From assembly GCA_022548915.1 (NCBI GenBank), contig JAKZES010000017.1, positions 32,975 through 96,974 of the forward strand: a DNA stretch of 64,000 nucleotides. The letters run 5' to 3'. The notes beneath the pieces are model-generated. The model worked only from the letters and a program-made list of their open reading frames with translations, was not told the DNA's origin and did not search any database. How positions within the stretch are numbered: the stretch's first letter is position 1; each line of letters opens with the position of its first letter. Source of the stretch: Verrucomicrobiaceae bacterium E54 (lineage in GTDB: Bacteria > Verrucomicrobiota > Verrucomicrobiia > Verrucomicrobiales > Akkermansiaceae). A program made the translations under genes and the position numbers. Below are positions 19,670 through 28,800 of the stretch, piece after piece.

Positions 19670-20595
19670 GGCACCACCTCCTCGGTTCGTTCAAGAATCG
19701 CGGGCTGCCCCGTGCGGTTGCGCACCACCAGGATGATCCGCCGCTTGGCACCGACGGAAATGCCGGTGCTCTCGATGCGGGTGGTGGTCTCGTTGGCGCT
19801 GAATCGGTTCAAAATGTCTGGGCGGAGACTGCCGTCCACGCCGATCAAGGCAAGCGCTTCCTGCGGCGATTGGAAGGGAGTGTCATCCTCGGTATCCCGC
19901 TCCCCGTCAGGCCCCCGCACCATCTCGGGGATGATCGCGGCCTCGTCGACCCCGACCTCCGCCGCGACCGAGATCATTTCCGCCGACGCCTCGTTCACGT
20001 CCAGGCCGCCGCCGCTCCAGACGGTGAACCATTCGCGCCAGTCCGGACGCAGGGCCTCGACCAGGTCCATGCCCCGCACCAGGCGCATCTCATCAAGGTT
20101 GTAGAAGGGGCGGTTGAAGGGCTGGTTGATGCGGCCGATCTCCTCGTAGTAGGCGACTTCGGCGCCGTTGAGGGACTCCTGATCATTGGCGTCGACCCAG
20201 TCCGCCAGGCCGTCGGCCACCGCCGCCGCCTGATCGATGTCCATGCCCCAGTCGATGAACATGTTCTGCAGCAGGTTCATGTCCTCCTGCATGAGGATCT
20301 GGTTGATGTTGAACTTGCCGCCCTCGGAAATCAGCCGGACCTCGAAGCCCTCGCCGTCGGACCACTGGCTGAGAATGGGGTCGATCCGCTCGACGGCAGG
20401 ATTGGCCCCCACGGCGATGCCCATCTCGGCGAGCTGCTTGGCGCGGAAGCCATGGATGTTCGACGACGCCACGTCGAGGTCGAAGCCCACCACGCGGATC
20501 GTCGCCACCGCGATGAAGGACAGCAGCATGATCAGCCACAGCACCGCGATCAGGGCGACCCCGCGCCGTTTTCCGGAAGCACCGCGGACTTTCAT
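19666..20595 (-). CDS. gspK: GspK-like minor pseudopilin
   Basis: This 309-residue protein has a prepilin-type leader (KRRG then VALIAVLWLIMLLSF). The large globular insert normal for GspK includes GGKFNINQIL, DWVDANDQESLNGAE and LDVNEASAEMI. These resemble the helix-hairpin and calcium-binding segments of GspK, the tip pseudopilin. Position +5 of the processed protein is not glutamate, as expected for GspK. The ATG at 20595 overlaps the upstream GspJ-like stop by 4 bp, and the stop overlaps the GspL-like start by 4 bp, so the genes form one tightly coupled operon. Confidence 0.88.
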   Translation of the reverse strand: MKVRGASGKRRGVALIAVLWLIMLLSFIAVATIRVVGFDLDVASSNIHGFRAKQLAEMGIAVGANPAVERIDPILSQWSDGEGFEVRLISEGGKFNINQILMQEDMNLLQNMFIDWGMDIDQAAAVADGLADWVDANDQESLNGAEVAYYEEIGRINQPFNRPFYNLDEMRLVRGMDLVEALRPDWREWFTVWSGGGLDVNEASAEMISVAAEVGVDEAAIIPEMVRGPDGERDTEDDTPFQSPQEALALIGVDGSLRPDILNRFSANETTTRIESTGISVGAKRRIILVVRNRTGQPAILERTEEVVP

Positions 20596-21449
20596 CGTCC
20601 ACCTCCTCTCGATCCGCCCGGCACCGGCGTCACGGCACCTCCGGGAATGGTGACCGTCGGAGGATTGCCGGTGCTGCCTCCCGTTTCTCCACCGGGAGTC
20701 GCTCCGTCCCCTGCTCCACCTGGCTGGTTTCCACCCTGTCCGCCCTGCTGGAGCTGGCGCATCATCACCTCGGGATTCTGCTTCGGCGTGATCCAGAAGA
20801 CGTGCCGGATCGGTGTTTCCGCATCCAACTGGTCCTTGGCGAAGAGAAGCTCCATCTGGAGTGGCAGGCGCCCGACCAGATCCCAATCGTAACTCCACTC
20901 CATCGTCCGGCCATCGAGCACCCGCCATTCGAAGATGTAGACGTCTTCCATCAGGACGACCTCGGCAAAGGGCTCGTTGTCACCGAAGCGGTTCGTGGTC
21001 TCGCCGATCTCCTCGGTCTCCTCGAGGATCGGCTCCTCGAAGTAGCGGAGAACGATGTCGAGGAATCCGTCGCGCCGCCGCACGGTCGAAAGCTGCACCG
21101 CCTTCGCCACCCGGTCCATGCCGCCCCAGTTGAAGGTCATGGGCACGTTCTGGATGGTCAGGTCCGAAAGGTACTGGGCGCCCGAGTCCTCGGACTCCAG
21201 TTCCAGGCGGGCGTTGCCGGGCATCGAGGAGAACTGGTTGCCCAGAAGTTCCAGGAACGCGCTCTGCTCGCTTACCTCCGCCTGCTTCTTCACCACCTCG
21301 TTGCCGAGGCCGATGTTGGTCGTCGCCAACAGAAACACCCCGCCGATGAGCAGCGCGAGCATTCCGACGGAGATCACCAACTCGAGCATGGTGAAGCCCT
21401 GCGGAGCCGCCGGAGCCCCGGCACCGGATCTGAAAGTGGACGGCTTCAT
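20592..21449 (-). CDS. gspJ: GspJ-like minor pseudopilin
   Basis: This 285-residue protein has a prepilin leader (PAAPQG then FTMLELVISVGMLALLIGG). The glutamate five residues after the cleavage site (FTMLE) is needed for pilin assembly. The globular part includes DVYIFEWRVLDGRTMEW, then a long Gly/Pro/Gln-rich tail from about residue 235 that is unusual for GspJ. Four-bp overlaps on both sides couple it to the GspI- and GspK-like genes. The J assignment rests on gene order and size. Confidence 0.82.
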   Translation of the reverse strand: MKPSTFRSGAGAPAAPQGFTMLELVISVGMLALLIGGVFLLATTNIGLGNEVVKKQAEVSEQSAFLELLGNQFSSMPGNARLELESEDSGAQYLSDLTIQNVPMTFNWGGMDRVAKAVQLSTVRRRDGFLDIVLRYFEEPILEETEEIGETTNRFGDNEPFAEVVLMEDVYIFEWRVLDGRTMEWSYDWDLVGRLPLQMELLFAKDQLDAETPIRHVFWITPKQNPEVMMRQLQQGGQGGNQPGGAGDGATPGGETGGSTGNPPTVTIPGGAVTPVPGGSRGGGR

Positions 21450-21871
21450 GGCTGGTACAACCTCCCGTATCGCCAGGTTTCCGCCATTTCCTCCTGCCAC
21501 TCGCCATCGGCATACCAGTGGGCGGTCACCTCGATCCGGTACATCTGCTGGAGAAGCTGGCCGTCCATGTTCTCCATCTCGTCGAGCAGCTCGATCTTGG
21601 TGTCGACCTCCACCGAAGAGCCGGCGATCTCCTCCTTCAGGCTCACCGACTCCACCCCCTCCTCGAGCACCGGCAGGGAAACCGCCTCGTCCAGCGCGCT
21701 CTCGAGGATGCGGTTGATCTGCATCCGGCGCTGCGAGAGCTGGGCGGCATCGGAGGTCTTTGCCAGAGCCACGGCGAAACCGGTCGCGGCGATCACGAAG
21801 ATCCCGAGCGCCAGGACGACCTCCATCATGAGGAAGCCCCGGGGTCGTGCAGCATGGATCCGGCCCCTCAT
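21446..21871 (-). CDS. gspI: GspI-like minor pseudopilin
   Basis: This 141-residue protein has a prepilin leader (RPRG then FLMMEVVLALGIFVIAATGF) with the conserved glutamate at position +5. A short globular domain ends in RIEVTAHWYADGEW, a beta-strand plus tryptophan pattern common at the GspI C-terminus. Its ATG overlaps the GspH-like stop by 4 bp and its stop overlaps the GspJ-like start by 4 bp. It would nucleate the pseudopilus tip complex with J and K. Assigned by position and size. Confidence 0.8.
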   Translation of the reverse strand: MRGRIHAARPRGFLMMEVVLALGIFVIAATGFAVALAKTSDAAQLSQRRMQINRILESALDEAVSLPVLEEGVESVSLKEEIAGSSVEVDTKIELLDEMENMDGQLLQQMYRIEVTAHWYADGEWQEEMAETWRYGRLYQP

Positions 21872-22446
21872 TGAATCTCGGATTCGACCTCGGTGATTCC
21901 TGCGGTCAGCGGATGGAAAAGCGCGGCAATCCAGCTGCCGTTCTCCATCTCGATCCTGACCCCGAACGGCTCGCAGATCCCCTGCGGATCGAAGCGCCAG
22001 ACGTGGCGGTCGGAGCGCTTGAGGAGCTCCCATTCGCCCACCGACCATCGACGCACCAGCAACTGCATCTCGGCATCGAGCGCCCAGCTTTCCCGCTTGT
22101 TGGGGCTGATCGTTCCCTCGCTTTGCTTGAGCGCGATCATTTCCTCCCCGATCAGCGCCTCCCGCTCGCGAGGCTCGAGCGTTGCCTCGCCGTAGGGCAT
22201 GAGCGCGACGCCCTGACGCGTGAATTCCAGGGCGTAGGGCTTCTGCTGCAGGCTAGCCAGCATGCGGGCCCGCTTGGCCATCACCTCGATTTCACCCATT
22301 CCGTCATTCAGCCGCGCCTCATCACGATTGAAATACAGCGCCGCGACGCCGCCACCGATGAGCAGCATGAAGATCGAAAGAACCATCACCATCTCAAGGA
22401 TGGTGAAGCCCCGGCGATCACTCGTCTGTCTGGCTGCTGATGTCAT
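21868..22446 (-). CDS. gspH: GspH-like minor pseudopilin
   Basis: This 192-residue protein has a type IV prepilin leader (SDRRG then FTILEMVMVLSIFMLLIGGG) with glutamate at +5. A GspH/FimT-like globular domain follows, with ARMLASLQQKPYALEFT then a basic-hydrophobic stretch. The start ATG at 22446 lies 29 bp inside the end of the upstream GspG-like gene, and the stop overlaps the GspI-like start by 4 bp. H proteins are minor pseudopilins at the pseudopilus shaft-tip boundary. Confidence 0.82.
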   Translation of the reverse strand: MTSAARQTSDRRGFTILEMVMVLSIFMLLIGGGVAALYFNRDEARLNDGMGEIEVMAKRARMLASLQQKPYALEFTRQGVALMPYGEATLEPREREALIGEEMIALKQSEGTISPNKRESWALDAEMQLLVRRWSVGEWELLKRSDRHVWRFDPQGICEPFGVRIEMENGSWIAALFHPLTAGITEVESEIQ

Positions 22447-22867
22447 CCTCGGTGCCCTCGATTCCGTCCGCGCCCTTGCTGATGATCTCGAACATCGACG
22501 GATCGCTGGAACCGGGGAACTTGTAGCCGTACTGGTTCTGCCAGGGATCCAGCGGCACCTCGTCGAGCAGCTTGACCCAGCGCTTGGGTCGCGGCTCTCC
22601 GGTCGGCTTTTCGACCAGGGCCTTGATCCCCTGCTGGGTCGTCGGGAATCGCCCGTTGTTCGTCTGATACATCCGCAGCGCGGCACCGATCGAGTTGAAG
22701 TCACCGCTGACCCGCGTCCGCTTCGCACCGTCTCCCACCCGGCCCATGACCGTGATGGCGCCACCGATGATCACGGCGATGATGCCGAGAACGATGACCA
22801 TCTCGAGGAGCGAGAAACCGGAGCGGAAGTGAACGGAGCGGCGTTTCTGATTTTTCATGGATTTCAT
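22418..22867 (-). CDS. gspG: Major pseudopilin GspG, second tandem copy
   Basis: This protein of 146-149 residues has a prepilin leader (HFRSG then FSLLEMVIVLGIIAVIIG) and the GspG body signature FPTTQQGIKALVEKPTG, then LLDEVPLDPWQNQYGYKFPG. It ends in a calcium-site-like GADGIEGTEDDIS tail. Start is ATG 22867 or 22858. It lies 130 bp downstream of a closely related pseudopilin gene, making a tandem pair. GspG polymerises into the pseudopilus that pushes exoproteins through the secretin. Confidence 0.92.
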   Translation of the reverse strand: MKSMKNQKRRSVHFRSGFSLLEMVIVLGIIAVIIGGAITVMGRVGDGAKRTRVSGDFNSIGAALRMYQTNNGRFPTTQQGIKALVEKPTGEPRPKRWVKLLDEVPLDPWQNQYGYKFPGSSDPSMFEIISKGADGIEGTEDDISSQTDE

Positions 22868-22997
22868 ACGCTTGTTTGCTTGCGGAACCCTTACGCGGGA
22901 AGAAACCCCATGCGACCCTAAAGTTGTCGGAAAATTCCGCCGTCCCTGGCGGATTTCATCTTCCAAGCTGGAGCTCTCCCGCCATTCCCACGGGCTT

Positions 22998-23432
22998 CTA
23001 CGGGTCCTGACTACTGAGATCGTCCTCCGTTCCCACGATGCCGTCCCGCCCCGCACTGAGGATCTCGAAGTCCTCCGGATTCCGCGCTCCCGGGTAGCGG
23101 TAGCCGTATTCGCTCCCCCATGGGTCCCTCGGAACCTCGTCCATGACTCTCGTCCAACGCCGTGGCACCGGCGCCTGAGCGGGCTTGTCGACCAGGGCCC
23201 GCAAGCCCTGCTCGGTGGTCGGGTAGCGCCCGGTGGAGATCTGGTACTTCATCACCAGCGACTGGATCGTGGTGAAGTCGCTGCGTGCCTTGTCCTCGCG
23301 CACACTGCTCATGATGCCCCTCATCACCACCACCGAACCTCCGAGGATCACCGACATGATCGACAGCACCACCACCATCTCCAGCAGGGTGAACCCTCCC
23401 GGTTCTGGACAAATCCGACGGCATTTCCGCAT
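22998..23432 (-). CDS. gspG: Major pseudopilin GspG, first tandem copy
   Basis: This 144-residue GspG paralogue heads the leftward secretion run. It has the leader PEPGG then FTLLEMVVVLSIMSVILGG, the motif YPTTEQGLRALVDKPAQ and then VPRDPWGSEYGYRYPG, and a GRDGIVGTEDDLS tail matching the second copy. The two proteins share the core motifs but differ clearly elsewhere, so this is an old duplication. The 91-bp gap to the divergent dehydrogenase gene at 23524 must hold the operon promoter; I see no clear sigma-70 boxes. Confidence 0.92.
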   Translation of the reverse strand: MRKCRRICPEPGGFTLLEMVVVLSIMSVILGGSVVVMRGIMSSVREDKARSDFTTIQSLVMKYQISTGRYPTTEQGLRALVDKPAQAPVPRRWTRVMDEVPRDPWGSEYGYRYPGARNPEDFEILSAGRDGIVGTEDDLSSQDP

Positions 23433-23523
23433 GCCGGGAAAAGTTCACCCCACCATCGATTTGTCCCTGTTTCTCAGATTTGACTTGGCGGGTTCGCACC
23501 CGTGACGATTCCCTTCATTCATC

Positions 23524-24747
23524 GTGAACAAAGTCCTCATCATCGGCGCCGGAGGCGTCGGCAACGTCGTCGCCCACAAGTGCGCCATGCTCCCGGATGT
23601 CTTCGGGGAGATCACCCTCGCCTCGCGCACCGTTTCGAAGTGCAAGGCGATCGCCGCCGATGTGAAAGCCCGCACCGGCCGGAGCATCGAGACCGCCGCG
23701 GTGGATGCCGACGACGTCGCCCGGACCACGGAGTTGATCCGGGAGACCGGCGCCCGGCTCGTCATCAACGTCGCCCTTCCCTACCAGGACCTCTCGATCA
23801 TGGACGCCTGCCTCGAGGCGGGCGCCGACTACCTCGACACCGCCAACTACGAGCCCAAGGACGTCGCGAAGTTCGAATATTCATGGCAGTGGGCCTACCA
23901 GAAGCGTTTCCTCGTCGCGAAGCGCTCGGCCCTGCTCGGATCCGGATTCGACCCCGGCGTGACCAACGTTTTCACGGCCTGGGCGCTCAAGCATCACTTC
24001 GACGAGATCCACACGCTCGACATCATCGACGTCAATGGCGGCGACCACGGCCACGCCTTCGCGACGAATTTCAACCCCGAGATCAACATCCGCGAGGTCA
24101 CCGCCGAGTGCCGCCACTGGGAAGACGGCCAGTTTGTCGAAACCCCGCCGATGTCGGAGCACCGCGGCTTCACCTGCCCCGAGGGCGTCGGCAGCTACGA
24201 GATCTACCGGATGTACCACGAGGAACTCGAGTCGCTGACGAAGCACATCCCGACGATCCGCCGCGCGCAGTTCTGGATGAGCTTCTCGCCGAACTACCTC
24301 AAGCATCTCGAGGTGCTCCAGAATGTCGGCATGACGCGCATCGACGAGGTTGAGTACGGCGGCCAGCAGATCATCCCGCTGCAATTCCTCAAGGCGGTGC
24401 TGCCGAATCCCGGCGATCTCGGCAAACGGACCAAGGGCCGGACCTGCATCGGCAACGTGATCACGGGCGTGAAGGACGGCCAGCCGAAGGCGGTCTACAT
24501 CTACAACATCTGCGACCACGAGAAATGCTTCGAAGAGGTCGGCAGCCAGGCGATTTCCTACACCACCGGGGTGCCGGCGATGATCGGTGCCAAGCAGATG
24601 CTCGAGGGGGCCTGGCGCAAGGACGGCGTGTGGAACATGGAGCAGCACGATCCCGACCCCTTCATGGCCGACCTCGATCTCCACGGACTGCCCTGGACCT
24701 GCGTCGAGCTCACCCCCGAACAGGCCGCCGCCTTCGAGGTGGCGTGA
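23524..24747 (+). CDS. Carboxy(nor)spermidine dehydrogenase (saccharopine dehydrogenase family)
   Basis: This 407-residue NAD(P)H-dependent enzyme condenses aspartate semialdehyde with putrescine or diaminopropane to carboxyspermidine or carboxynorspermidine. A Rossmann motif at the extreme N-terminus (VLIIGAGGVGNVVAHKCA) and the family segments LGSGFDPGVTNVF and DYLDTANYEPKDVAKF identify it. C-terminal YTTGVPAMIGAKQML is also typical. The partner decarboxylase gene is at 30520 and arginine decarboxylase at 32330, which supports this role over lysine metabolism. It starts an apparently separate transcript, divergent from the secretion genes, and is followed by a hairpin at 24760. Confidence 0.9.
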   Translation: MNKVLIIGAGGVGNVVAHKCAMLPDVFGEITLASRTVSKCKAIAADVKARTGRSIETAAVDADDVARTTELIRETGARLVINVALPYQDLSIMDACLEAGADYLDTANYEPKDVAKFEYSWQWAYQKRFLVAKRSALLGSGFDPGVTNVFTAWALKHHFDEIHTLDIIDVNGGDHGHAFATNFNPEINIREVTAECRHWEDGQFVETPPMSEHRGFTCPEGVGSYEIYRMYHEELESLTKHIPTIRRAQFWMSFSPNYLKHLEVLQNVGMTRIDEVEYGGQQIIPLQFLKAVLPNPGDLGKRTKGRTCIGNVITGVKDGQPKAVYIYNICDHEKCFEEVGSQAISYTTGVPAMIGAKQMLEGAWRKDGVWNMEQHDPDPFMADLDLHGLPWTCVELTPEQAAAFEVA

Positions 24748-24759
24748 CTTGCGGGGAAT

Positions 24760-24812
24760 CGACATTCCTGTCGATCATCACCCCCCGGAAATGGAGATCG
24801 ACAGGAATGCCG
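24760..24812. terminator. 17-bp hairpin downstream of the dehydrogenase gene
   Basis: Bases 24760-24776 pair with 24796-24812 at 16 of 17 positions. The left arm, CGACATTCCTGTCG, is itself a palindrome around TTCC. There is no T-run, so this may be a REP-like element or an RNA-stabilising stem rather than a classical terminator. Confidence 0.5.
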
Positions 24813-24867
24813 ATGCTCCACAAGCCGCGTCCTTGCCCTGGTCCGAGCCACGGGCTAAACTCCCCCC

Positions 24868-25101
24868 ATGAAACCTTACCGCCCGTCCATTCTCCGGCTT
24901 CAGCAGGAGTGGTCGATGCGGATCGCCCGCGACGTGATGAAGCGCCGCCGCAAGCCGGTCCCGCCGTCGAAGATCACCGACAACAGCGTGCCTTGGATGG
25001 AGAACCCCTCGTCGGTGGCGGACTACCTTGAAATCTCCCGGCAAGTCGAAGAAAGCAAACGCCAATGGCTGGCGAGATTCCAGAGTTCATCGAGTGTCTG
25101 A
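24868..25101 (+). CDS. Small basic protein upstream of a nucleotidyltransferase
   Basis: This 77-residue protein is strongly basic in its first half (DVMKRRRKPVPPSK) and mostly helical in its second (ADYLEISRQVEESKRQW). I do not recognise the family. Its last 37 bp overlap the start of a nucleotidyltransferase-fold gene in another frame, an arrangement common in toxin-antitoxin and similar two-gene modules, so it may be the regulator or antitoxin. It could also be a simple upstream accessory gene. The ATG at 24868 is the only sensible start. Confidence 0.6.
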   Translation: MKPYRPSILRLQQEWSMRIARDVMKRRRKPVPPSKITDNSVPWMENPSSVADYLEISRQVEESKRQWLARFQSSSSV

Positions 25102-25757
25102 CGCGCGACCACCGGGTGCTTATCCTCGGAGGGCTGGCCGTCATCGCGCACGGCAGGGATCGGCACACCAAAGACGCCGACATCTGGCTGGAGCCGATGG
25201 AATCCTCCAGCGTCTGGGCCTCGGTCGTCGCCCGCACATGTGGCCGATTCAATTCCGCCACGATTCATCGTCTGCCGGGCTGGAGCGAGATCTCCGGAGA
25301 GGAAATCGCCCAAGCCGTCGATGACACCGGCGTGATCCGAATCCTCGGCCTCGGTCAACCACTCGACATTTTTCGGCGTCCAAATGAGTTCGACGAACTG
25401 GCCTTCGACGACGTGATCGGTCGCGCCCAGAAGAGCGAAGACGGAACGTACCTTCCAGATCCGCTCGACCTGCTACAGAGCAAACTCGATACGACGCGCG
25501 ACAAGGATCAACAGGACATCTTCCACCTCGAGCACGTCACCCGCCGCCGCTACTTCGACCGCCTCCCCACCGCCACCCTCGCCGAGGCCACCGAAATGCT
25601 CGACCGCTTCGCCGACTGGCAGGTGCTGCGCGTCGCACTCGGCAACCCCGACCCCGCCGTGCAGGCCCTGGCCCGCCGCCATCTCGAGGAATTCGCCGAG
25701 GCCGGCGATCCCTTTTCCCAGGCCATCCTCGCCGGCCGCCCGATCCCGGGCGAGTAG
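25065..25757 (+). CDS. Nucleotidyltransferase-fold protein (DUF6036/AbiEii-like)
   Basis: This 230-residue protein shows the minimal nucleotidyltransferase signature: a GG at the end of the first strand (LILGGLAVIAHG), then TKDADIWLEP with the D-x-D metal pair. A later acidic segment, DPLDLLQSKLDT, fits the AbiEii/DUF6036 class used by some toxins and tRNA-modifying antitoxins. The C-terminus is helical. It overlaps a 77-residue basic protein gene by 37 bp and converges with a large secreted-protein gene. A toxin-antitoxin role is inferred from fold and pairing only. Confidence 0.75.
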   Translation: MAGEIPEFIECLTRDHRVLILGGLAVIAHGRDRHTKDADIWLEPMESSSVWASVVARTCGRFNSATIHRLPGWSEISGEEIAQAVDDTGVIRILGLGQPLDIFRRPNEFDELAFDDVIGRAQKSEDGTYLPDPLDLLQSKLDTTRDKDQQDIFHLEHVTRRRYFDRLPTATLAEATEMLDRFADWQVLRVALGNPDPAVQALARRHLEEFAEAGDPFSQAILAGRPIPGE

Positions 25758-25777
25758 CCGCTCCCGGAGAATCAAAA

Positions 25778-25809
25778 GGCCCTCCTCCCGCGGGTGCGGA
25801 AGGAGGGCC
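25778..25809. terminator. Bidirectional hairpin between convergent genes
   Basis: GGCCCTCCT (25778-25786) pairs with AGGAGGGCC (25801-25809), preceded by AAAA on the left. It sits between the nucleotidyltransferase stop and the stop of the leftward 5'-nucleotidase-like gene, so it can serve both. Confidence 0.65.
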
Positions 25810-25848
25810 CGGCCCGCTTTCACGGGCACAGCCATGGTTCGCAGCAGA

Positions 25849-28800
25849 TCAGGGCTGGTCGGCGTTCAGGCGGTAGAACTGCTTCCCTGGCGGAGCCGGC
25901 ACGGTGACCGCTTGCGTGCCTTGCTTGGTCCAGCCGGACGGGAACGCAGCGCCAAGGTCGGCGGTGCTGAATACATCGATGTTCAGCGTCGCGGTTCCGG
26001 CACCCGTGTCGACCGCACCCATCACCCCGTTCATCCTCAGGTCGAGGATCGAGGTCTCGGTGTAGAGGTCGAAGGCCGCCGGATCGCCGGTGACATTGTC
26101 TTCGCCGCTCTGGATATCGGCCGCCTCCTTGGCCGCAATCGCGGCAAGCTGGGCGGCGGGATCCTGCTCGTTGACATCCGGATCGGTGCCAAGCGCCTCT
26201 TCAACCTGGTCGAGCAGGCCGTCCGAGTCGCGGTCGGAGAGGGTCAGGATGCGACCGTCCTTGATCGACTCGTTGTAGGCGTTGTTTCCGTCGAGCGCCG
26301 GACCGGTACCGTTGGCGGTGCCGTCCAGGGCGATGATGTGGTCGGCCAGCGCCTGCTGGTCGGTCACGCCCAGCGCGGTGTAGGGATACTGGACGCTGGT
26401 GTAGTATTCGGTGCCGTTGCTTTCGTAGCGGAACCACTGGTCGCCACCGGCGGCGGTGAAGGCGGGCATGGCGATGTCGACCGTCACGCCCGGGACCGGT
26501 TGACCGTCGACGATCAACTCGGTGCCGTCTTCGAGCTTGGCGGAGACGATCCGGGTGCCCCGGGTGCTCACCGAGAACGGGGCGGCGACTGGAAGCACCA
26601 TCGCCGTTTTGGAGATGTCGTAAACGACCTCCATGCCGGCGATCTGGGCGAAGCGCCCGGTGCCGGCGCCGCTGCGGACCGGATCGACGCCGTTGGTCGG
26701 ATCGTTGTCGATGGTCTGCGAATAGCAGTTCTCCAGCAGGATCTTCAGGTCCGCCGTGGTCACGTCCTCCACGACGGCGACGAAGTTGCCGAAGGGCGAA
26801 ACGTTGAAGGTCGTCTGCAGGGTGATGTCGCCGGCGGGCACCGCGGCACGGATGCCACCGCCGTTGGCCATCGCGACCTGCGGGCTGTCGACGCCGAAGG
26901 AGGCGGCGAGTTCCTGAGCCTTGGCGAGGTAGGCGTCGGCCACCAGGTTGCCGACCGCGCGCTCGTCGGAGCGGACCAGGTCGGAGCTCTGCGGCAGCGT
27001 GGTGGCGGTGTTGCCGATCACCGTCGCGGCCAGCGCGTCCAGGAAGATCTGCACCGGAGCGATGTCGGAGGCGACATCGGCATCGGCGGCATAGCCATTG
27101 GTGCCTTCGGCGGAATCCGAAACGATCAGGGCCGGATTCGAGGTCGACTCGACGCTCACGCCGCCGCCGCTGAAGTTCAGGGTCACGCGGTTGAGGTAAC
27201 CATAACTGCCGGCTCCGGTGACGATCGGGATGTTGTTTCCGCCCAGGTCGGTCGCGGTGCTGACGGTCGGGTAGGTGCCCTCGATGGTGTCACCGGCGAA
27301 AACCGCGGTATCGATGACGCTGGCGGGAGCCGAAGGGCCATAGACGCTGCGCGGCGAAACCGCGGTCTGGTTGACCAGCAGTTCGTCACCACCCCCGGCG
27401 ACAATCACATCGATGCCGGCGGCGAGGTTGGGAACCAGGTCCTGGTCGGTGGCGAGCCCCTGCAGGTGGCTGACGAGGACGATGGCGTCGACATCCTGGC
27501 CTTGCAGGCTGGCGAGTTCCGAGTTCACCGAAGCGGCCACCGCATTGATGATGGTGTCACGCGGCGAGGTGATGAAAGGAAGGTTCTCGGTGGTGGCGCC
27601 GATGATCCCGACCTTCTTCGCGCCACCGTCGGTGGGAACCTCAACAATGGCACTGCGGGCGACGTTGCCAGCGGTCTGCTGGGCAAGCATGTCGGCCTCG
27701 TTGGTGAAATCGAGGTTGGCGCTCAGGTAGAGCGACGGGTTGGTCGTCTGGGCGTCGCCGATGAACTCGGCCAGCACGTCCGGACCGAAGTCCATTTCGT
27801 GGTTGCCGATGGCAAAGGCGTCGTAACCGATGCGGCTGAGGGCCAGCGCATCGTAGAAGGTGCGGCTGCCCGGCGCTCCGCTGTCGAGGCTGGCTTGGAA
27901 TTCCGGACCGGCGAGCAGGCTGTCACCGGCGAAGACCTCGACCACCCCATGACCGATATTGGTGTAGAAATCGTGATGGGCGTCCATCGCGGTCTTGAAG
28001 CGGGCGATGCCACCGTGATCGGCGCTGTCCTTGTATTTGAACAGGTCCGACTCACCGTCGTTGTTGTGGAGGATGGTGAGGTTGAAGCTGTCGCTGTTCT
28101 CGAGGTTGTAGATCCCGATGCCGCCGGAGATGCCGCTACCGACGCCGTCGCCCTCATAACCGAAGATGGCGAGTTCGGAGCCGGTCGGGCTGTCAGCCGC
28201 CGCAATGGTCTGAACGGTCTCGGGAGCGAAGAGACCGTTGTCGCGGTTGTTGATGTAGCTGATCGGCGCGGGGTTGGCCGGGTCGGTGATGTCGACCATC
28301 ACGACGCTGTTCTGGCGTTCATTGCCGACCACGGCGATGGTCTTGGCACCGAGGGTGATCACGCTGACCGCCTCGGGCTCGGGACCCTTGTTGTCGGAGC
28401 GAGCGTCGAATTCGCCCGGGTCTCCGCCGTCGTTGGCGTTGTGACGCTCGGGGTCCTGCTGCGCGAGGTAGCTTTCGAAGGGCAGGTGCGAAACGCGGGT
28501 CAGACTGGAAGTGACCGGGTCGAACTCAAGGATCGAAATCCCGCGGGTGCCGAGGCCGACGATGTCTTCCAGTTCACCGCTGCCGTTGGTGGACTGGTCG
28601 ATCAGGACGTCGATGCGACCCAGCTCGTCGTTGTCCTGGAGCAGGGCATCGAAGGCGGGCTGGCTCAGCGGACCGCTGCCCGCGTCGTAGAGCGGCGTGG
28701 CGGCGACCAGATTGTCAGCATCGCTGGCAAAGCTTCCGGCACGCGCGATGTCCGAGTCGTCCGGACGGGCATCGCCCTCGTCGGCGGTGACGACATAGGT

